Translations under genes and position numbers: made by a program
Assembly (NCBI GenBank): GCA_964344895.1
Contig: CAYFPB010000030.1
Coordinates: 1 to 12,654, forward strand
Length of the DNA: 12,654 bases
Direction: 5' to 3'
Source: UBA6164 sp964344895
GTDB lineage: Bacteria > Patescibacteriota > Gracilibacteria > BD1-5 > UBA6164
The notes under the pieces: generated by a model
The model's database searches: none
The model's input: only the letters and a program-made list of their open reading frames with translations
Told to the model about the DNA's origin: nothing
In this document: positions 8,556 to 12,654 of the stretch, in pieces
How the letters are laid out: each line of letters opens with the position of its first letter
How positions within the stretch are numbered: the first letter of the stretch is position 1

Positions 8556-8566
8556 ATATATATAGT
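8540..8566 (+). promoter_or_regulatory. Possible plus-strand promoter for uppS
   Basis: TTGCAA (8540-8545), a 15-base spacer and TATAGT (8561-8566) would start transcription near 8573, giving uppS a leader of about 45 bases. It overlaps the minus-strand promoter, so the two would compete. A weak match in AT-rich DNA. Confidence 0.3.
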
Positions 8567-8591
8567 AGCATAGTTTTAATAGTTTTGTCAA
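8562..8591 (-). promoter_or_regulatory. Minus-strand extended -10 promoter for the candidate small RNA
   Basis: On the minus strand: TTGACA (8591-8586), an 18-base spacer, and TACTAT (8567-8562) preceded by TG at the extended -10 position. The predicted start is near 8555. Confidence 0.45.
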
Positions 8592-8617
8592 ATATTTTAC
8601 AACTTTTTTTAATAAAA

Positions 8618-9295
8618 ATGATAAATCACCTAGCAATAATAATGGATTGAAATCGTAGATGGGCTAGAAATAGAGGTTTACCTAGTATTATGTGACATAA
8701 GTCTTGAGCTGATAATGTGTTGAAAATAACTAGATTATCTCATGAAAAATGAATAAAGTACCTTACTTTATGGGCTCTTTCTACTGAAAATTTACAAAAA
8801 AGAGATAAAAAAGAAGTTACTCAAATAATAAAACTTATTGATAATATAGAATCATATCTCTGAGAAATGATAGAAGAGTGACTTAGATTTAAAACTATTT
8901 GAGATCTATCAAAGCTTCCTGAAAAATCTAAGGAGATTCTTGCAAGAGTTATAGAAAAAACAAAAGATAATACTTGAATTACTTTGATAGTAGCACTTGT
9001 ATACTGATGACAGGATGAAATTCTCAGAGCTACAAAAAAAATAATTAAGTCATGAGTTGATCCAGACTCTTTAACAACAAAAGAATTTAGAAAATATTTA
9101 GATACTTGAGTTTACCTAGAACCTGATGTAATTGTTAGAACAGGTTGAGATATAAGGCACTCAGGTTTCATGCTTTATGATTCAGCTTATAGTGAATACT
9201 ATTTTACAGAAAAAAAATGGCCAGAATTTGATGAAGAAGAATTAAAAAAAGTAATACAGTTTTTTGAATGAAGTAAGAGAAATTTTGGGAAATAA
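8618..9295 (+). CDS. uppS: Undecaprenyl diphosphate synthase, cis-prenyltransferase (UGA = Gly)
   Basis: A 225-aa enzyme that extends farnesyl diphosphate with eight isopentenyl units in cis configuration to make undecaprenyl diphosphate, the carrier lipid for peptidoglycan and other surface polymers. The N-terminus LAIIMDGNRRWAR holds the catalytic Asp10 and the P-loop-like GNRRWA; GHKSGADN (26-33), LTLWALSTENLQKR, LVYGGQDEI and RTGGDIRHSGFMLYDSAYSEYYF...WPEF are the remaining family signatures. It is slightly short compared with the usual 240-250 residues. In the last motif the usual Arg-Leu-Ser-Asn-Phe segment reads RHSGF, a mild deviation. Its substrate would come from the next gene, 104 bases downstream. 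No Shine-Dalgarno precedes the ATG. Confidence 0.93.
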
Positions 9296-9383
9296 CCCCT
9301 CCTAACCTCCCCTTGTCAGGGGAGGGATAATATATTTTCTCCCCTGACAAGGGGAGATGCCTGAAGGGCAGAGGGGTTTTTAT
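9296..9383 (+). repeat. C-rich intergenic repeat 4: nested palindrome, possible terminator
   Basis: CTCCCCTTGTCAGGGGAG (9307-9324) and its exact reverse complement CTCCCCTGACAAGGGGAG (9339-9356) can each form a local hairpin or pair with each other. Outer arms ACCCCTC (9295-9301) and GAGGGGT (9371-9377) close the whole structure. T-runs follow (9377-9381 and beyond), so it could terminate the uppS transcript. However, only about 20 bases then remain before the ispA ATG, too few for a promoter, so read-through into ispA is likely. Confidence 0.8.
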
Positions 9384-9399
9384 TTTTTAACAATAAAAT

Positions 9400-10305
9400 A
9401 TGCTACCTAATTGGTATAACAATTATAAAGACTTAGTTGATGAAGCAATAATAAAGTATTATTCTGATTATTTTAATGAGATTAGAATTAATGAGTTAGC
9501 TGTAATTAAAGAAGCAACTTTGTATGCTGTAAATTGATGAAAAAGAGTTAGATCTATTCTTGCGATAGAATTTTATTTAATACTAACTAATAAAACAATA
9601 AAAGATTTAACACTTAGTAGTGATATAATTATGTATTGTGTAGCTATAGAGTCTCTTCATGCTTATAGCTTGGTTCATGATGACCTACCAGCAATAGATA
9701 ATGATACTCTAAGGAGATGAAAAGATACAGTTTGGAATAAATACTGAGAAGATAATGCTATACTTGTTTGAGATTTATTAAACACTTCTAGTTTTGAAAT
9801 ATTAGCTGATATATGAAATATTGCACTACTAAAAGAGTTTTCAAAATCTGTATGAATACAGTGAATGATTTGATGACAAGTTCTTGATATTTATTTTGAA
9901 AATAATCCAGAAAAACTAACTTTAGACAAATTAACATCTATACATAATAAAAAAACATGAGCTCTAATTATGAGTTCTATTTTATGAGGACTTATACTTT
10001 GAAACTTATCTTTAAATAAAGATTCTAAGTACACAAAAAATGAGCTAAAAAAATATTTAGATTTTTGAGAAAAGATATGATTAGCCTTCCAAATAAAAGA
10101 TGATTTACTTGATATAGAATGAACTTCTAAAGAAACATGAAAAAGTGTTTGATGAGAAGATAAAGGTTTTGTTTATTTTATGTGACTTAATAAATCAAAA
10201 GAATATTTAAATCAATTGTTGACTGAATCCAAAGAGATAATCAAACAAATGAATTCTGATAAATTAGAGTTTTTAGTTGATTATATAGGGAATAGAGTAA
10301 AATAG
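9400..10305 (+). CDS. ispA: Farnesyl diphosphate synthase, IspA-type polyprenyl synthetase (UGA = Gly)
   Basis: A 301-aa trans-prenyltransferase of normal length. GGKRVRS (46-52) binds isopentenyl diphosphate. The first Asp-rich motif is HAYSLVHDDLPAIDND, with D94-D95 and D100, followed by LRRGKDTVW; this two-residue-longer DDxxxxD form with Tyr at HAYS is the pattern of bacterial C15-producing enzymes. GGQVLD (158-163), the KTGALI segment and the second Asp-rich motif FQIKDDLLDIEG (D234, D235, D238) complete the active site. The product, farnesyl diphosphate, is the primer for UppS encoded just upstream, so the pair forms a short carrier-lipid pathway. Chain length is inferred from motif form only. 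It is the last gene with UGA glycines; its TAG stop lies one base before a promoter of a different-looking block. Confidence 0.92.
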
Positions 10306-10306
10306 A

Positions 10307-10334
10307 TTGACAAAATATAAAATATATGTAAAAT
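10307..10334 (+). promoter_or_regulatory. Promoter of the first non-recoded gene
   Basis: A perfect TTGACA (10307-10312), a 16-base spacer and TAAAAT (10329-10334) with TG just before it predict a start near 10341. It begins two bases after the ispA stop. Confidence 0.65.
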
Positions 10335-10382
10335 GTAATTACTGAATTTTCAGTTCATCCAAAAAAAAGAGGAATATTAGAA

Positions 10383-10886
10383 ATGCAAAATGCTGGAGTA
10401 ACTGCACATGTTGCAGAAAAAAAAGTAAAGGGTGAATCCTGGGCTTTGAAAGTAGTTAAAAAGACTTTTCACTGGATCCCAGTGATGGTTTGGATTATTG
10501 GTTTATACTTTGTTATAAGCCTGTTTGGTATTAAACCGCATCAGGAAATCTTTACTTTACCAAATAATACAATGATTTTGGTAAGTGATGTATTTTATCT
10601 GATTATGAGTTCCTTGATCCTTTTAGATCTGTATAAAGTATCAGTTCCTGGAATTGACAATAGCTGGGAAGCACAGTTTATGAACTATGTTTCCATGATT
10701 ATGGTAATATTGTTTGTACTTGCTTTCTTTAGTCCAGAGTTTGAAATGTTTGCAACTCCACAGTTTGCGATCATGACAATACTTAACTTTATTGCAGCTC
10801 TTGTTGCAGTAAAAGTTAATGCTCGTACACTCAAGCGTACTATTGATGGACGTGGTGCAAGTTCTGATAGTGGTGATGAAAACTAA
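10383..10886 (+). CDS. Membrane protein of unknown function, four predicted helices
   Basis: A 167-aa protein with four hydrophobic segments at about 31-50, 63-83, 100-117 and 127-146, a basic N-terminal arm and a polar tail (TLKRTIDGRGASSDSGDEN). I do not recognise a family. Start chosen at ATG 10383 because AGAGG lies ten bases upstream and the promoter at 10307-10334 leaves a leader of about 40 bases; the frame is open back to 10332 without another start codon. All eight glycines are GGA or GGT, none UGA, and three Arg codons near the C-terminus are CGT, both unlike the upstream genes. It ends with TAA and a strong GC-rich terminator. Confidence 0.85.
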   Translation: MQNAGVTAHVAEKKVKGESWALKVVKKTFHWIPVMVWIIGLYFVISLFGIKPHQEIFTLPNNTMILVSDVFYLIMSSLILLDLYKVSVPGIDNSWEAQFMNYVSMIMVILFVLAFFSPEFEMFATPQFAIMTILNFIAALVAVKVNARTLKRTIDGRGASSDSGDEN

Positions 10887-10902
10887 GCTAAGGAGGCTTA
10901 GT
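10882..10902 (+). other. Small hairpin exposing an anti-SD-like TAAGGAGG
   Basis: ACTAAGC and GCTTAGT form a 7-bp stem overlapping the stop codon of the preceding gene; the loop and adjoining G carry TAAGGAGG, a full Shine-Dalgarno match. No start codon follows at a suitable distance before the terminator. Confidence 0.4.
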
Positions 10903-10907
10903 AAAGT

Positions 10908-10940
10908 AAAAACCGACCCGGTGACCGGGTCGGTTTTTTT
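10908..10940. terminator. Strong bidirectional terminator between convergent genes
   Basis: CCGACCCGG-TGA-CCGGGTCGG, extended by five A/T pairs to a 14-bp stem, with a seven-T run on the plus strand and five T on the minus strand. It sits between two convergent genes, ends three bases from the minus gene's stop and should serve both. It is far more GC-rich than the hairpin terminators of the recoded part. Confidence 0.9.
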
Positions 10941-11541
10941 ATACTCCTTTTCTGTTTCTTTTCCTTTCCATATATCTGTCATATCCAGCTTTTACAAACT
11001 CGAATAGACCACCTTTTGATTCTCCCAAAACAGCAATTTTTATTTTTTTAGCATACTCTTTTACTTTACTATATTTATCAATTGCTATTTCTTTGATTTC
11101 AAGATAGTGTTTTCTTGCTTTTTCATAGATTGGCTTCTTTTTGAGTTCACGCTTCATTCTGTAAACCCAAATAGCTACTTTTCTATAAGCTCTGAATGTC
11201 CTCAGATTTTCTCTGCCATGAATTAATATTTGTAATGAGATAAAGCCAAATAACATATCAAGAAAGACAATTGTTCCTAATATAACAGGATCATCTTTAA
11301 AAATAATTAAGCCAAATTTCATTAATCCCTCAGAGGTCTTTAGTCCAACAAATATTCCAATTGTCATATATGGACCAAGGTTTTTGATAAATTTTTCTAT
11401 AAATAGAATTCTTATCTTTCTTAAAGGAGATAGGATAATTTCCTCTATCATAATAAATAGTAAAATCAAAACTTGACCAACTATTCTGATTATAAAATTC
11501 TTTTGAAACCAATCAAGTATCCATTTTTTTATTTTTCCCAT
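10939..11541 (-). CDS. Membrane-associated protein of unknown function
   Basis: A 200-aa protein starting MGKIKKWILDWFQKNF. The frame is open further upstream to an ATG at 11643, but I prefer the ATG at 11541-11539: GGAG sits five bases before it, and a TTGCTT-16-TATAAT promoter lies inside the longer frame. Predicted hydrophobic helices are at about 17-36, 57-82 and 86-107; the rest (115-200) is a basic, helical cytoplasmic-type tail with many Lys, Arg and Tyr (KPIYEKARKHYLEIKEIAIDKYSKVKEYAKK), probably amphipathic or coiled. All 15 glycines are GGN. No family recognised. It is divergent from the next gene and convergent with the previous one. Confidence 0.75.
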   Translation of the reverse strand: MGKIKKWILDWFQKNFIIRIVGQVLILLFIMIEEIILSPLRKIRILFIEKFIKNLGPYMTIGIFVGLKTSEGLMKFGLIIFKDDPVILGTIVFLDMLFGFISLQILIHGRENLRTFRAYRKVAIWVYRMKRELKKKPIYEKARKHYLEIKEIAIDKYSKVKEYAKKIKIAVLGESKGGLFEFVKAGYDRYMERKRNRKGV

Positions 11542-11596
11542 TATAGCTCCATAAATTTTTGTTTGTATTTTTGATTCATTTTCTTGAATTATTAAT

Positions 11597-11624
11597 ATTA
11601 TAAACAATACATTGACAAAAGCAA
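11597..11624 (-). promoter_or_regulatory. Minus-strand promoter for the 200-aa protein gene
   Basis: On the minus strand: TTGCTT (11624-11619), a 16-base spacer and a perfect TATAAT (11602-11597), start expected near 11590, leader about 50 bases to the ATG at 11541. Confidence 0.6.
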
Positions 11625-11639
11625 GCTTTTCTTTATAAT
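11612..11639 (+). promoter_or_regulatory. Plus-strand promoter for the 266-aa protein gene, overlapping the divergent one
   Basis: TTGACA (11612-11617), a 16-base spacer and TATAAT (11634-11639), both perfect hexamers; start expected near 11646. The two divergent promoters overlap by 13 bases. Across the overlap lies an inverted repeat AAAAGC-AA-GCTTTT (11617-11630), a possible operator. Confidence 0.7.
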
Positions 11640-11682
11640 CCACTCACAAAAACAGAAATAAAAATATGGAGTAATAATTATT

Positions 11683-12483
11683 ATGTCAAATCAAAAGAAA
11701 ATCCTTGTTATTATTGGATTATCATTTGTAAGCATATTAATTTATGGCTACATAACAAAACAGTTATCTGAGTGGCAATTTTATGTACAGGATCATGTAA
11801 AAAAAGTTTGGTTAGAAATTGTTGTATTTATGACAACTATGACTTACAGAAAAGCAATTTTTTTAGGAATTAAAAGATGGATAATTGATCATATAATATC
11901 TAAAAATCTCAAAGATCATTTCTTTGTTCATTTTAGTGATCCGGTCAACCTTTGGTGGTTTAGTCTTTCAGCTAAACAAAAGGCAAAAATGTTTTTACCT
12001 GCTTCTGTAGTAGCTGTAGGGAGTGTATTTATTGCAGGATTAGCAAATATAACAGCTTTTGCAGCAATCAAAGCTCTTATAATTGGTTTTTTTAAAGGAT
12101 TATGGTTATTTATTGCATGGATTGGAAAAAGCTTTATAACCAAGCTATGGACACCATGGATTATACCTTTATTAGAACTATTTGCATTTTCCTGGATAAT
12201 AGATCAGTTGAATAAAATACCAGTAGTTAGAGAAAAAATCATACCATGGTTTAACAAAACATTTTATCCATGGTTTAGAAAAAATATATTAATGAAATTT
12301 GAATTTCTTATAGATTTTTTCTCTAGGCTTGGACTTGGGCTTGATCTTTATGTTCAGACACCAGTTAGTAGAGGAATGAATAAATCAGGACAGTCATTAT
12401 CTAATAAAATGTCTAAGAAGATAATTACTTATATGCCTGAAACTAAAGAAAGGGCTGTTTTTAAAAAGAAATTTTGTAAATAA
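11683..12483 (+). CDS. Integral membrane protein of unknown function, Trp-rich
   Basis: A 266-aa protein with an N-terminal helix (about 7-24), a long hydrophobic region at 104-148 (FLPASVVAVGSVFIAGLANITAFAA...FFKGLWLFIAWIG) and another at 155-173, separated by aromatic, basic stretches such as NLWWFSLSAKQKAK and FNKTFYPWFRKN. Trp is unusually frequent and always TGG. The last 60 residues are polar and end in FKKKFCK. The start has GGAG 11 bases upstream and fits the promoter at 11612. All 12 glycines are GGN. I do not recognise a family. The next gene begins 14 bases after its TAA, so the two form an operon. Confidence 0.85.
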   Translation: MSNQKKILVIIGLSFVSILIYGYITKQLSEWQFYVQDHVKKVWLEIVVFMTTMTYRKAIFLGIKRWIIDHIISKNLKDHFFVHFSDPVNLWWFSLSAKQKAKMFLPASVVAVGSVFIAGLANITAFAAIKALIIGFFKGLWLFIAWIGKSFITKLWTPWIIPLLELFAFSWIIDQLNKIPVVREKIIPWFNKTFYPWFRKNILMKFEFLIDFFSRLGLGLDLYVQTPVSRGMNKSGQSLSNKMSKKIITYMPETKERAVFKKKFCK

Positions 12484-12497
12484 AGGAGAAAATATAA

Positions 12498-12654
12498 TTG
12501 GAAAATACAAAACCTAATGAGTTAAAAAAGGTTTTGTTGCATTTTTCATATTTAATATTAGCAGCTGAGATATATTATTGGGAGGAAATATTAGCTAATA
12601 TTAAAACAATAGATGCAAGCAATTTTTTTACAGCAGCAATCTTATATTCAACAA
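12498..12654 (+). CDS. Start of a gene cut by the window end, likely TTG start
   Basis: AAGGAG (12483-12488) lies nine bases before a TTG at 12498 that opens a frame running to the window end (52 codons). The N-terminus would read MENTKPNELKKVLLHFSYL followed by a hydrophobic stretch (LILAAEIYYW) and then EEILANIKTIDASNFFTAA. No ATG occurs in this frame before the window end, so TTG is the best start. Short distance to the preceding gene implies co-transcription. Function unknown. Confidence 0.55.
   Translation, partial: MENTKPNELKKVLLHFSYLILAAEIYYWEEILANIKTIDASNFFTAAILYST

Noticed and set aside
53..10305. UGA as tryptophan (table 4) or selenocysteine
   Set aside because: UGA sits on required glycines in Walker A, LSGGE and HicA motifs, TGG supplies Trp, and no SECIS-like pattern or single-site usage is seen.
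10333..10382. Longer N-terminus for the 167-aa protein
   Set aside because: The frame is open from 10332 but has no ATG, GTG or TTG before 10383, and AGAGG is placed for the ATG at 10383.
10641..11007. Open frames 10641-10982 (-) and 10819-11007 (+)
   Set aside because: They run across the strong terminator at 10908-10940 and overlap better-supported genes; they share the palindrome-derived TDPVTGSVF peptide on both strands, which is an artefact of the palindrome.
11542..11643. N-terminal extension of the minus-strand gene to the ATG at 11643
   Set aside because: Its promoter elements (11597-11624) lie inside the extension, the extension's start has no SD, and a good SD precedes the ATG at 11541.
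11928..12143. Minus-strand ORFs 11928-12143 and 11330-11512
   Set aside because: Both overlap longer frames that have a promoter and SD; the protein sequences show no family features.

Overview
The main part of this window (bases 1 to about 10,305) comes from a bacterium that reads UGA as glycine (translation table 25), so it is most likely a Gracilibacteria (BD1-5) or Absconditabacteria (SR1) genome. Read with the standard code, nearly every gene here is shredded. Read with UGA = Gly, each becomes one full-length protein, and UGA falls on obligatory glycines: the Walker A and LSGGEKQ motifs of an ABC transporter, the editing and catalytic domains of valyl-tRNA synthetase, the DDxxD-flanking motifs of farnesyl diphosphate synthase, and HicA. 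Tryptophan is still TGG, so this is not table 4. The DNA is AT-rich, arginine is mostly AGA, and genes lack Shine-Dalgarno sequences, having only A/T-rich leaders.

Layout of the recoded part, all genes on the + strand: a secreted surface protein with phage-tail-fibre-like GNIGIG...LDVNG repeats; two small toxin-antitoxin cassettes (a 42-aa candidate antitoxin with a VapC/PIN toxin, then HicB-HicA); valS; a 98-aa secreted protein; secF; an ABC exporter half-transporter; uppS; and an ispA-type farnesyl diphosphate synthase gene. UppS and IspA catalyse consecutive steps toward undecaprenyl diphosphate, the lipid carrier for cell-wall polymers. Each toxin-antitoxin cassette is preceded by an almost identical 76-bp sequence made of a terminator hairpin and a promoter -35 box. 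A third hairpin copy sits directly before valS. Other intergenic gaps carry C-rich/G-rich palindromic repeats, and the gap before uppS holds a structured stretch that may encode a minus-strand small RNA.

From about 10,306 to the end the character of the DNA changes abruptly. The three complete genes there contain about 35 glycine codons, none of them TGA. Clear Shine-Dalgarno sequences appear, CGT arginine codons occur in the first of these genes, and GC-rich terminator hairpins and near-consensus promoters are seen. The four genes (one cut by the window end) encode small or medium membrane or membrane-associated proteins that I do not recognise. Two of them are divergent from a pair of overlapping promoters. 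This block is either foreign DNA in a recoded genome (all its visible stops are TAA, so it would still be readable) or the product of a chimeric assembly. The junction lies immediately after the ispA stop codon.
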